Of a stretch of DNA of 52,725 nt, positions 27,201 through 35,224 are shown piece by piece (position 1 is the first letter of the stretch; each line of letters starts with the position of its first letter). The notes under the pieces are model-generated. The model did no database searches. It was given only the letters and a program-made list of their open reading frames with translations, and had not been told where the DNA came from. Source of the stretch: Eubacterium sp. (GTDB lineage Bacteria > Bacillota > Clostridia > Lachnospirales > Lachnospiraceae); NCBI GenBank assembly GCA_017541035.1, contig JAFXZW010000054.1, forward strand, positions 1-52,725, read 5' to 3'. The translations under genes were made by a program, and so were the position numbers.

Positions 27201-29195
27201 CTGGATCTTACCATTGAGGCTCGTAATGTAGAACTCGGAAAGATCTACGATAAAGCAAAGAATGAGGAGGAAGAGAAGGTTTCTGCCATGAAGCTCAGCA
27301 CGGTGATCGCACCCACGACTACTTCCATGGTTCTGGAGAAGGCTCCGGGAGAAACCATTGACAACCTGCTGGAACGCGTGAAGGAAGAAACAAATCGTCT
27401 GAAGAATCTTTATCAGAGAAAAGTCCTTCCCGGAATGCCGGAAGAAACAAAGAAGAAGATCGAAAGAAGTCTTGAGGCAGGAGAGGAATATTATTCGAAT
27501 CCGATCCAGGTGGCCATGGATCAGGATTTCGAAATAGAGTCCGAAGAATTCGCAAATCTTCAGCCCGCCAGGATTGAAGAGAAGCTGGCGGCACTTCTTG
27601 CGGAACTTAAGAAGAAAAAGGAGTACCTGGATACGTATGCCAGGAAATGGACGGAGGAAGGTCTGTTTCAGGATGGATTTTACCACGGGGACCCTCATGA
27701 CGGTAATATCATGGTCAGTGATGATAAGCTTACCGTTATCGACTTCGGAAACTGTACAAAGCTCTCGGGTGATCAGCAGGGGCATGTGACACGTATGGTT
27801 GCTGCCGCGGCAACGGGAGATATGGAACTGTTCCGTTCCGGACTTCATGCGCTTCTGAAACCCGAATTCGAGAATCTGTATCAGGAGAAAAGGGAGGAAC
27901 TGGGAAAGGCCATCAAGGCTGTCTTTAAGATGGGAGACCAGAGATCCGCCGGAGCGCGTATCATGGTAGCGCTTCTGAAGGCACAGGAGCTTGGGCTTGA
28001 GGTACCTTCTTCTGTGTATAATTTCTCACAGGGACAGATCCGTCTTCAGAATACTCTTTCAAATATGAATAACCAGATTGATGAATTAGAAAAAGCCATC
28101 GCCATGTATACCGAAAAAACAGGTGAAAGCCCGGCTTTTGACTTCACAGAGGACTTCCGGGACCAGGTGATCGAGGTCTACCGGAGGTATGACGAATTCC
28201 CATCGGAGGAATATCATAAAAGCCTCTGTCATGCCTATTTTAAGCAGACACTTATTTTCGCAAATGATCCTGCTCTGATCGAAAACCTCGCTGAAGAACA
28301 CTACGATGAATTCAAAAGAGGCTTTATCATTCCGCTTAAAACCCAGGCCGCCGCAAAGGATTCCATCATTCAGGATATCCGTGAGGTAGTCGAGACCAGG
28401 AAGACGATGAATCCCGAGTTTCTTGAGGAACAGAGATGGGACCTTCTGGTACATACGCGATTTAATTCGGTCGGTGATATTGTTACGGATGAATTGCAGA
28501 ACAGTCTGCAGAAGAGACTGGAGGATGGTAATCTCACGGATGAATGGGTTGAAGGGTTCATTCATGAGATCCGGCAGAGAATAGCCGGGGTTGAGGAGGC
28601 TGTGGAATATTTCGACCGCATAAACGCTATTCGTGAAGATGTGAAATCCAACCATAAAGGGGTGTTTAAGCCAAACGAAGAAGAAAAGGCCATGCTGCAT
28701 GACAGCTGTGATTCCTTTGCAAAGGTTTATACGCCGATCCATGTAAAAATGGCTGAGGGAAATGGCGTTTTCGAAAAGCATTTCAGAAAATGGACAAATC
28801 CGGACAATATAAAGGAGACGCGCCCGAGAATGGAAGGCTTTTTTATGGTCTATCCCGCACACAGGGAGGAATTCATGGAGGCATATCATGCATTCATGAA
28901 GGCCAGAGATGAAAAGCTTGATGAGAAGGATGAGGCGAAATTCCTGGAACTTAGAAATAATCTGAAGAAGATTTATCATGAAATCATGCTTGAAAGGCTT
29001 CGTAAGAAGGAAAGCGATGAAGAGGAGATTGCACATAGGGATAAGACGGATTTCCTTGACATCATGGCGGATGTTCTGGACAAGCAGGTAGAGAGTGTTG
29101 TAGGAAGAATGGGTTTCTTCCGTTCGATATCCATGAAGTGGAAGCTGAACAGGCAGAAGAAGGAGCAGGTAGAACTGGGATTGGCGAAAGGATGA
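24258..29195 (+). CDS. Giant candidate CIS effector with a UbiB/ABC1/ADCK-type atypical kinase domain
   Basis: In this 1645-residue protein, about residues 815-1210 match UbiB/ABC1 atypical kinases. The landmarks run in order: G-P-L-F-Q-K-M-M-Q at 824-832, in the place of the KxGQ motif with Gly changed to Met; G-A-A-S-V-G-Q at 887-893, the Ala-rich nucleotide loop; A-I-K with Lys912; an E-E-L-D-L-T-I-E-A-R-N segment; H-G-D-P-H-D-G-N at 1143-1150 (Asp1145, Asn1150); and D-F-G at 1162-1164. The 800 residues before and 430 after are helical and unassigned. Family members act on lipid quinone pathways or as ATPases; fusion to such long flanks is unusual. Residues 130-151 carry the motif shared with the neighbouring effector candidates. 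Confidence 0.75.
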   Translation: MPHEDEYIYKTKERQFEKEIRVSSDYHADELKKKNKTLFDQNTIRKDIQQIDLMLQMKQSEEDRARLEMIQGRNISSLLILEEKTTGDSSQMKNVKKSVSAVEVEINRDRLGEPFTVKDMDQILDLYDTAIHACKNYVSGKNPTYKKGKERLNLVQMNLTRLIMEAETFLVAKELLRSGILDAEANQARILMMQAKTYGLVNGNRLPEGVDRQQELPNEEKQQQKLSKKEGVADWDKETALIYGVLSGREMPADAINRLLKSKDEKDKKLGQELLMFIGNVRSSIADFKEGKVQAKIFMIGNTVINVHQNFFGMLSIHVGGRELPLNRHTGILRDVLMTDTVKNEELYGKKDADSVIRDIIKKMDLRNPGAENRQILTDYLVKHTIYSATDYANFLTTDLAHMIRCLLAGKKMYILDSEYDMDWELSPNDVIFTKNHNSLINVMEARELLKDTREEKNREKVKKSVEVKRPEEKNQKEEKNPEEKEKTEWDEKEQKVINLMGDVIFSYETWTADEKIQEPGKRMQLMLLKNVDALAYLISDMFTQGELNLKMINGMLDKLPLFMLEPKEAEELKKTLIGSLSDAMNAIKGVVDKKIIEVIGERPEGFGGFLYDTKKALITMNAMGHLASHDNLLKGIQIPETDIKVDGLADIIRTLDDNTVKMLANAENMIDQGVNAASGMIQKSVSKYSGELFKQEKKVYEALPDPNAPGLSPEQVKEAKKQRYIEGNRRLGDMVKDSMTSGENGQGLFTKIVFEKYFQGVDTMDKRSMLASMIRNAKPAGKLLDENEKGLSEAEIKSRKEKNEKIRTESMGNYIGGLLKGAGPLFQKMMQGLPMEGLPRELQSAVKDMKSRLAPIPDEIVEAQLYNMVQRSHGQVKNIKVVKPLGAASVGQTFLCRITRADGKEEEAAIKLLKPDVTNRMMREKELMIRCARETDIQSRRNENLKRSAENKKLLPEIGEREKGGMQVTYEGQLERIQEELDLTIEARNVELGKIYDKAKNEEEEKVSAMKLSTVIAPTTTSMVLEKAPGETIDNLLERVKEETNRLKNLYQRKVLPGMPEETKKKIERSLEAGEEYYSNPIQVAMDQDFEIESEEFANLQPARIEEKLAALLAELKKKKEYLDTYARKWTEEGLFQDGFYHGDPHDGNIMVSDDKLTVIDFGNCTKLSGDQQGHVTRMVAAAATGDMELFRSGLHALLKPEFENLYQEKREELGKAIKAVFKMGDQRSAGARIMVALLKAQELGLEVPSSVYNFSQGQIRLQNTLSNMNNQIDELEKAIAMYTEKTGESPAFDFTEDFRDQVIEVYRRYDEFPSEEYHKSLCHAYFKQTLIFANDPALIENLAEEHYDEFKRGFIIPLKTQAAAKDSIIQDIREVVETRKTMNPEFLEEQRWDLLVHTRFNSVGDIVTDELQNSLQKRLEDGNLTDEWVEGFIHEIRQRIAGVEEAVEYFDRINAIREDVKSNHKGVFKPNEEEKAMLHDSCDSFAKVYTPIHVKMAEGNGVFEKHFRKWTNPDNIKETRPRMEGFFMVYPAHREEFMEAYHAFMKARDEKLDEKDEAKFLELRNNLKKIYHEIMLERLRKKESDEEEIAHRDKTDFLDIMADVLDKQVESVVGRMGFFRSISMKWKLNRQKKEQVELGLAKG

Positions 29196-29216
29196 GTATA
29201 AGGGAGTAATGCCGAT

Positions 29217-30260
29217 ATGAAATTATTGGAATTAAATCAGAAGCAGCTGCCTTATTTCAAAGGCTTTGATATCTTTGGCCTGATGGAAAAGAAAAAGACA
29301 AAACCGGATCTTATGCTGGGAGCCGTTTATGAAGGGAAAAAAGGAGGGGAAGCAGCAGGCCTTCTCCTGGGGCGTTCCGGTAGGGAAAGCATAGATCTGG
29401 AATGGGTTTTTGTGGATCCGCTTCTTCGGGGAAAATGCGTTGGCGAGCAATTGATCACTTTTGTATTTCAGCTTGCGGAAAAGGCAGGAAAAAAAGTGAT
29501 TCACGTATCTTTCCCGAGAAAAGAGTTCGGATACAAGGCACTGTGCCGAAACGACAGGATATTCCTCCGGAATCATGGATTTCATGATACAGAGGAGGGA
29601 GAAATGATTGCGGAGGTTTCCGAATTCAGGAAACTGACGGAAGAACCGGATGCGTTGGATTATGATGATTCCGAGATGGTAGAAAGTCTCCTTGCGGATG
29701 AAACAGATGACGAGTCTGATGAAAACAGGAACTATGATACAACGGAACATTTCAAAAAAATGCATAAACAGTGGCCGGTAAAAAAAACCGGGCTGAAGGA
29801 TTTTTCACTGCTTCCGAATCTTCATAGATTTCTGAAATCGGTATTGGAAGGTAAGAAGGCACTCAAAGTGGGAAGTATCGGAGAATTAACCGTAGCGCAG
29901 TTCCGTGAAGGGGTCGAACTCTGTGAGAAGATGGAACATACAGGGTATCTGAACAGTTTGAGCGAAACATCCATGGATTATTACGATATGGATCTGTCCG
30001 CCTATACATTGTCAAAGGATCATGTAAGCGGTTTCATGCTGCTGCACTACAATGCAAATGCAGAGGAGCTGATACTGGAACTCCTCTTTTCGTCTGACAG
30101 GGAAAATCACAGAAGTCTTGCGGAAATGATACGATATTCCCTTGTAGCCGCAAATAAAAAATACCCTCCGGAGACGACACTTGTTCTTCCCTATGAAAAG
30201 GAGCTTCACGCACCCTTTATAAACAAACTGATTGGTGAACAGGATACAACAGAAGGTTGA
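29217..30260 (+). CDS. GNAT-like protein, tandem-domain type, copy B
   Basis: The 347-residue protein has a typical GNAT acetyl-CoA segment in its first half: W-V-F-V-D-P-L-L-R-G-K-C-V-G at 63-76, which fits the R/Q-x-x-G-x-G/A rule loosely, then a helix and R-N-H-G-F near residue 118. An acidic linker at about 140-175 leads to a second domain with V-G-S-I-G-E-L-T near 220 and G-F-M-L-L-H-Y near 273. It is clearly homologous along its length to the protein at 33850. It lies between two effector candidates. It may modify cargo, toxin or target, or be a non-enzymatic adaptor. Confidence 0.65.
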   Translation: MKLLELNQKQLPYFKGFDIFGLMEKKKTKPDLMLGAVYEGKKGGEAAGLLLGRSGRESIDLEWVFVDPLLRGKCVGEQLITFVFQLAEKAGKKVIHVSFPRKEFGYKALCRNDRIFLRNHGFHDTEEGEMIAEVSEFRKLTEEPDALDYDDSEMVESLLADETDDESDENRNYDTTEHFKKMHKQWPVKKTGLKDFSLLPNLHRFLKSVLEGKKALKVGSIGELTVAQFREGVELCEKMEHTGYLNSLSETSMDYYDMDLSAYTLSKDHVSGFMLLHYNANAEELILELLFSSDRENHRSLAEMIRYSLVAANKKYPPETTLVLPYEKELHAPFINKLIGEQDTTEG

Positions 30261-30307
30261 CGGATGGCAATTGATAAATAGATACAAACAAGGAGGTAAA
30301 TTGCGTC

Positions 30308-33184
30308 ATGGGTGATATACCTGGTGAAGAATTGCAAAAGCAGCAGCTGGATCAGCCATTATTGCAATCGAATGTTCTACAGGAAAATAATCTAAACATA
30401 CAGAATAATAATCTGGCTGTTCAACATGACCTTGCCGATCTTCAGCAGAACCGACAGTCTGTTCAGCAGGAGCCGGACGCAGAGGTCGATATCCATGCGA
30501 AGGAAGGAAATCTTCTTTACAATTTTCTTAGTTACGCGAAGGCGGTTACAAAACTGGACCTTGTTTTGGAAAAAGAGGGTTTTGATGCAGCGCTGGAGAC
30601 CGGGAAAAAGGATAGTTCTGCTTATGTTCAGCTGAGACGAGCCATTAATCGTGTAAAGGAGCTTTTTAATGCTGCATCCCGAGAGAAAAAGATCGATCCC
30701 GGAGATGCACTGGCTGCGGCGATGCGCCTTGGAGAGACTGCGACAGGGTACTATGATCTCCATAGAGGAACCCGATTGACCAATAAGGGAATTTCAAGGA
30801 AAGAATCCGCAGTTAAGCTGCATGAGCTCTCAAATGAATTCTACCACGCAATGGCCAAAGATCTGAATCTTGAGAAACGCGGCGCAGATGAGGAAGTACC
30901 CTTTGAAGACAAGGCAATCTATGCCACCTCATATGAAAACACCAGGAAACATACAAAACGTCTAACGCTGCTGGTAAAGAGTTATAAAAAATGGGCTAAG
31001 CATTTTGCGTTTCAGGAAGGAAGAGAGAGGGAGAAGATTAAGGAGAAACTGTTTCTCTTCGCTCCCTATGAAGAAGATATCAAGGCTTATGAGGAAGGAC
31101 ATAAGTCTCTGAATAAGAAATATGATCCGGAGATCAAAGACATGATCGATCTCTGGCATGAGTATAAGCTGAGAGACAGGGTTCTGAGTCATTTTGAAAA
31201 GGATGAGAATCTGAAGGAAAAAACGAAGGATACTCTTCAGGATATGATCACGGAGCATGCTGATCGGTATGGTGAGAAGGAAAAGGAGAAGAAGATTTCC
31301 GGGGAGCTGGATCAGAGCCTGTCCAAAAATCAGCTGATCCTGTTGGATAAAATTGACCAGTGGTTTATTCGAAACTATAACAACAGCGGAATTATCGGAA
31401 AAGTGTTCGGGGTATGCAATCACCACGGGGAGATCATCAGTGAGCTGTTCAGTAAGTCAAAACGGGAGCGTCTGTTCATCTATTATCTGATTGAAACCGG
31501 GAAGCGGAAGAGCCCGGAGGTATTGGATGTCTTCAATTCACAGATTTCTTATATTCCGAATGTTGATAAGTTCAAGGATCAGCTGATTGCCTCCAAACTG
31601 AAGGTGATCACGCATCTGACCGGAACATATATCTATATGAACAAGCTGACAGAGGCGATGCAGATCAACCGGGCGTTTAAGGATGAGATAAAGAATGCAG
31701 CCGAGATCGAGCAAAAAAGCTTGGAACAGAAAGAGGCTCCTTCCATTGAAGAACCAATGGAAGAAAAGAATGAAAAGGATGTGCTGGAGGGTGTGCGTCA
31801 GGATGCCCTGATCAAGTTCTATACCGCCGGTAAAGAATACCGGGAACTGATGTTAAGGACAGCTGCGGAGAAGGATAATAAGACCAAAGCTTTTCTGGAG
31901 TCGGAAACAAAGAAGAAAGCAGGTGAGCTGGAAACTGCCCGTCAAAGGCTGATCAATGCAGATAACGCCTTTGATAAAAATCTGGAAACCGATACGGCAT
32001 ACAAGCCGCAGACCAATGTTGCAGATACGAACTTTTACAGTTCTCTATATGGTACAGCTGTCGGGTCTGCGGGAGAATTTACAGGAATGGGAACGAACTA
32101 CGCTATGAAGGGCGCAGCTGCGGTCAGAAACCTGGGAGGCAAGTCAATCGGTCGGGGCGGAAGTGTCAGCTGGGGTCTGAGTTCGACACAGCTGGCACGG
32201 ACGAATCTTTATGTCGGTGAGTATACCACTGCCGGGATCAACGCAATATCCCAGCTGGTTTCCGCGGGGGCTGCCCTCTATAGTCTTTCGAAAAATGCCG
32301 GAAATATGAATGCCGGAGAAATCGGATTCACTGTGGCGGACATCTTAAAGAATATTGCGTCTACCGGAAAAGGTGTCTTCAATACCATACAAGCCGCCCG
32401 GCATTATACCGAACAGATTGCAGGCTCAGTAAGTGCGGATAAGGCATACGAGGCATCCAAAAATCTTAAGATTGCAGGAGTTGTTCTCGGTTCTGTTTCC
32501 GCTTTGATCGGTACCGGAAAGACTATCTCCGGTGGACTGGATATCCGCAATGCGAAGAGTGCGTCCATGTATTTTAAGCTCAAAGATCAATTGATCCGGA
32601 ATCCCGAAGAATCCGAACGGGATCGCAGCAAAAAGGAGCGGGAGAGTCGGTATGAGAAGAATATGCTCCGGCTTTCCGAAAAAATGAGCAAGCATAAAAC
32701 TCTTTTTTCCGCAATGGATACAGTGATCAGTATCATGGCACCGGCAGGGCTGGTCATTCCCGGATTAGGGTTAGTCTCCATAGGTGCAGGCGTCGGATCC
32801 TCCATACTGAATGTATCCATGCTGGGTGATGTAAAGACCGATATGATCGATCAGTATCTGCAGCTTGATTCTCTTTATGAAAATTGTCTGAAAAAGATGA
32901 AGGAGGATCATCATGAGATTCATGACAAGAAGGCCTTTAAGGAGCAGCTTCGCCGCAGGCTTCTGGCATCGGCCGGCTTCAGCGACGTTGCCAGTGCCGC
33001 GGATCAGATCGCGAAAAGGTATACGGATTTTATCAGATATAAGCTCTTTAACCCGGAAGCTAATATTTCTGAGACTGAAAGAAATGGTTATATTCAGTTG
33101 ATCAAATCCTTTGGGCTTCCCTATGATGAAGAAAAAGGAAAACCCGATGCCTACATGCTGGCAAGAAAGATCTCGGGACGTTAG
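30308..33184 (+). CDS. Large candidate CIS effector with hydrophobic Gly/Ala-rich segments
   Basis: The 958-residue protein opens with a Gln/Asn-rich stretch (residues 8-55), then a helical, Lys/Glu-rich half that includes a version of the shared effector motif around residues 140-165. About residues 575-770 are rich in Gly, Ala and Ser with several hydrophobic helices. A strongly hydrophobic Gly-rich hairpin lies around 803-840. The end is helical and charged again. This pattern suits a protein that inserts into membranes after delivery, such as a pore former, but no known toxin family is recognised. It has a strong AAGGAGGT site 9 bp before the ATG. Confidence 0.6.
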   Translation: MGDIPGEELQKQQLDQPLLQSNVLQENNLNIQNNNLAVQHDLADLQQNRQSVQQEPDAEVDIHAKEGNLLYNFLSYAKAVTKLDLVLEKEGFDAALETGKKDSSAYVQLRRAINRVKELFNAASREKKIDPGDALAAAMRLGETATGYYDLHRGTRLTNKGISRKESAVKLHELSNEFYHAMAKDLNLEKRGADEEVPFEDKAIYATSYENTRKHTKRLTLLVKSYKKWAKHFAFQEGREREKIKEKLFLFAPYEEDIKAYEEGHKSLNKKYDPEIKDMIDLWHEYKLRDRVLSHFEKDENLKEKTKDTLQDMITEHADRYGEKEKEKKISGELDQSLSKNQLILLDKIDQWFIRNYNNSGIIGKVFGVCNHHGEIISELFSKSKRERLFIYYLIETGKRKSPEVLDVFNSQISYIPNVDKFKDQLIASKLKVITHLTGTYIYMNKLTEAMQINRAFKDEIKNAAEIEQKSLEQKEAPSIEEPMEEKNEKDVLEGVRQDALIKFYTAGKEYRELMLRTAAEKDNKTKAFLESETKKKAGELETARQRLINADNAFDKNLETDTAYKPQTNVADTNFYSSLYGTAVGSAGEFTGMGTNYAMKGAAAVRNLGGKSIGRGGSVSWGLSSTQLARTNLYVGEYTTAGINAISQLVSAGAALYSLSKNAGNMNAGEIGFTVADILKNIASTGKGVFNTIQAARHYTEQIAGSVSADKAYEASKNLKIAGVVLGSVSALIGTGKTISGGLDIRNAKSASMYFKLKDQLIRNPEESERDRSKKERESRYEKNMLRLSEKMSKHKTLFSAMDTVISIMAPAGLVIPGLGLVSIGAGVGSSILNVSMLGDVKTDMIDQYLQLDSLYENCLKKMKEDHHEIHDKKAFKEQLRRRLLASAGFSDVASAADQIAKRYTDFIRYKLFNPEANISETERNGYIQLIKSFGLPYDEEKGKPDAYMLARKISGR

Positions 33185-33203
33185 ATATGGAGGTTAACAG
33201 AAA

Positions 33204-33734
33204 ATGGAAATAGAGAAGATATTACAGGCACGCCATGAAGTGATGCAGCAGGTTGCCGAAGAGCTTCAGGATGAGCTGATCCCCGCATTTCTCAGAGAAG
33301 GCGGAGAAAAGAAGGAAACGGATATACTCCGGGTAATCTTTGATAAGCTGGGCTTTGCCAACGAGGATGGGGCTATGGGAGAGTTTTTCTTCACATCCAT
33401 TGGAAGTGAGGAGGATTCAGTGGCACATTTTGTTTCCTGTATCACCATCGCTGATGATTACCCCGAAGAACAAATTTCAGAGTTATATGCAGCCATGGCA
33501 GGGCTGAACTGTTACCTTCCCTGCGGCACCTTCGGCATAACCCGGGGCGGTATTCTGCTTTACAAGCTGGTCACCCCTATTCCCATGGAACTGGCGGGGG
33601 AAGCCCTGAAAAACCAGGTGGACATCTGCATGGGAAATGCCATCGCAGTCTGTGATCAGTACGCAGATCTGCTTCTCAAAGTCCTGGACGGCGATATGGA
33701 CCGCGAGAGAATGTTCGAGGCACTCGGCATCTAG
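33204..33734 (+). CDS. YbjN/secretion-chaperone-like protein
   Basis: The 176-residue acidic protein resembles the YbjN/CesT-type chaperone fold. It has an F-F-F-T strand, an E-E-Q-I-S-E-L helix, a Y-L-P-C-G-T-F strand, then L-L-Y-K-L-V-T-P-I-P and two closing helices. Proteins of this fold bind secreted effectors or act as regulators. It is the last gene before a strong terminator, directly after the third effector candidate, so a chaperone for that protein is the likeliest guess. The similarity is from pattern only and is weak evidence. Confidence 0.5.
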   Translation: MEIEKILQARHEVMQQVAEELQDELIPAFLREGGEKKETDILRVIFDKLGFANEDGAMGEFFFTSIGSEEDSVAHFVSCITIADDYPEEQISELYAAMAGLNCYLPCGTFGITRGGILLYKLVTPIPMELAGEALKNQVDICMGNAIAVCDQYADLLLKVLDGDMDRERMFEALGI

Positions 33735-33754
33735 TTTGGTTGCCGATTGGATCG

Positions 33755-33793
33755 AAAAGGACTCTGAAATGAAAATGATTTCGGAGTCCTTTT
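33755..33793 (+). terminator. Rho-independent terminator closing the CIS/effector operon
   Basis: A 16-bp stem (AAAAGGACTCTGAAAT against ATTTCGGAGTCCTTTT, one G-T pair) with a 7-base loop ends in TTTT. Confidence 0.85.
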
Positions 33794-33849
33794 GGTGGTT
33801 TTAGGCTCGGAATTCTTTAGTGAACCGGACAAAGGGAGGATGGATACAT

Positions 33850-34854
33850 ATGAAGATAATCAAGCTGAATAAGGAAAAGCTGCCTGCTTTTGAAAGCATG
33901 GATCCTCTGGACGTCAGCAGGCAGAAGCATTTTAAGGCTAATTTTATGCTTGGTGCGACCTGTGACGGTGAGGAAAAGGATGTTCCGGCAGGCCTGCTTC
34001 TCGGAAATATGGAGAAGAAGCAGCTCACCCTTCGCTGGCTTTTCGTGGCGCCGGAAGCCCGGCGGAGAAGCTATGCGGAGAGGCTTCTTTCGGAAGCCTT
34101 TCTGGCTGCCAGGGATCAGGGAATGGAGGAACTGACTGTCACATTTCCGACTGTCTATGGATATAAAACCATTTGCAAGAATGACCGGGCATTCTTCCTG
34201 AGCCATGGGTTCACCGAGACACCGGACGGTAAGATGACGGCAAAGGTTGCCGATTATGATTCACTGACTAATTATAAAGAGATTCCCTATGAGGATGCGA
34301 CGGACATTTTGGACCGCCTTCTTGCACTGGAACTTCAAGAGGAAGAGCAGGAGGCGGACCTGGATGCCCGGTTCGCCGAGCTTCATAAGCCCTGGGATAC
34401 CCGAAGTGTGGGACTGCTGGAGTTTTCCAGGCTTCCGGAGCTTCAAAAATTCATTAAAATGATCCTTGCATCTAAGAAATCACATACGGTGGGCAGTATC
34501 GGAGATCTTACCTTTACACAGTTCAAGGAAGGGATAGAACTCTGTGAGAGGAAAGGGCATACCGGCTTCCTGAAGAGTCTTTTTGAAACCCCTGTGGACT
34601 ATTTCGACATGGATGTATCCTCCTATACCATGACGGAGGGCAGCGTGACGGGCCTTTTTCTGGTGCATTTCAACAAAGTCAATGAAAGATTGGTCGTTGA
34701 ACTGCTTTATTCAGCAGAGATAGAAAGTCTGGCGGAACTGATCCGCTACTCTCTGTCTGCCGCAAATGAAAAATATGATCCCGATACAACGCTGCTCCTT
34801 CCGAATGATGAGAAGCTTCATCTGCCGTTGATAAAAAAAATGTTTGGTGAATAA
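33850..34854 (+). CDS. GNAT-like protein, tandem-domain type, copy C
   Basis: The 334-residue protein is homologous throughout to the one at 29217. The N-terminal GNAT-like segment reads W-L-F-V-A-P-E-A-R-R-R-S-Y-A near 63-76, with the first Gly of the acetyl-CoA loop replaced by Ser. The second domain has V-G-S-I-G-D-L-T and G-L-F-L-V-H-F. The ATG at 33850 is chosen over the upstream GTG at 33820 because GGGAGGA lies 9 bp before it and because the N-terminus then aligns with its paralogue. It lies just after the terminator, so it may depend on read-through or on a weak promoter that I cannot place. Confidence 0.7.
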   Translation: MKIIKLNKEKLPAFESMDPLDVSRQKHFKANFMLGATCDGEEKDVPAGLLLGNMEKKQLTLRWLFVAPEARRRSYAERLLSEAFLAARDQGMEELTVTFPTVYGYKTICKNDRAFFLSHGFTETPDGKMTAKVADYDSLTNYKEIPYEDATDILDRLLALELQEEEQEADLDARFAELHKPWDTRSVGLLEFSRLPELQKFIKMILASKKSHTVGSIGDLTFTQFKEGIELCERKGHTGFLKSLFETPVDYFDMDVSSYTMTEGSVTGLFLVHFNKVNERLVVELLYSAEIESLAELIRYSLSAANEKYDPDTTLLLPNDEKLHLPLIKKMFGE

Positions 34855-34875
34855 GACATAATATGGTACTATAAT
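34844..34875 (+). promoter_or_regulatory. Possible promoter before the STAS-phosphatase genes
   Basis: A perfect TATAAT box at 34870-34875 has only a poor partner upstream (TTGGTG at 34844, 20-bp spacer). It would start transcription about 40 bp before the STAS gene. Confidence 0.3.
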
Positions 34876-34923
34876 CAAGAGATAAAATATGATTGGTTTT
34901 CAAATCAGAAAGGTGGATCAAAA

Positions 34924-35223
34924 ATGCATTTTGAGGAGATAAAAGTTGGAGACGCATTGCAACTCAATGTGCAGGGCAAGATCGATACGACATCAGCCAA
35001 TGAATTTCAGAATGCTGTATTGAAGGCATTTGTCAAATCCAATAGCATCGTGATCAATCTCGAAGAGGTACCATTTATGTCAAGTTCAGGGCTGCGTGCC
35101 CTGGTACTCGGAACCAAAACTGCTGAGGCAAAGGGCGGCAAGCTGGTTGTTATCAATGCACAACCGGTAGTTATGGAAGTTTTCAAGTATTCCGGAATGA
35201 ATAAGATAGTGGAGATAAGATAA
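34924..35223 (+). CDS. STAS-domain anti-sigma antagonist-like protein, copy 2
   Basis: This 99-residue paralogue of the STAS protein at 16140 has the same length and the identical F-M-S-S-S-G-L-R-A-L phospho-site loop (Ser54 predicted). It has an AAAGGTGG-type binding site. It is followed within one base by the first of two PP2C phosphatase genes, the usual genetic partner that dephosphorylates such a protein. The kinase partner is not next to it; the nearest GHKL ATPase is at 16460, next to the other STAS copy. Confidence 0.85.
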   Translation: MHFEEIKVGDALQLNVQGKIDTTSANEFQNAVLKAFVKSNSIVINLEEVPFMSSSGLRALVLGTKTAEAKGGKLVVINAQPVVMEVFKYSGMNKIVEIR

Positions 35224-35224
35224 A

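Noticed and set aside
33820-33849. An upstream GTG start for GNAT copy C
   Set aside because: The GGGAGGA site lies after it, and the paralogue at 29217 aligns from the ATG at 33850.
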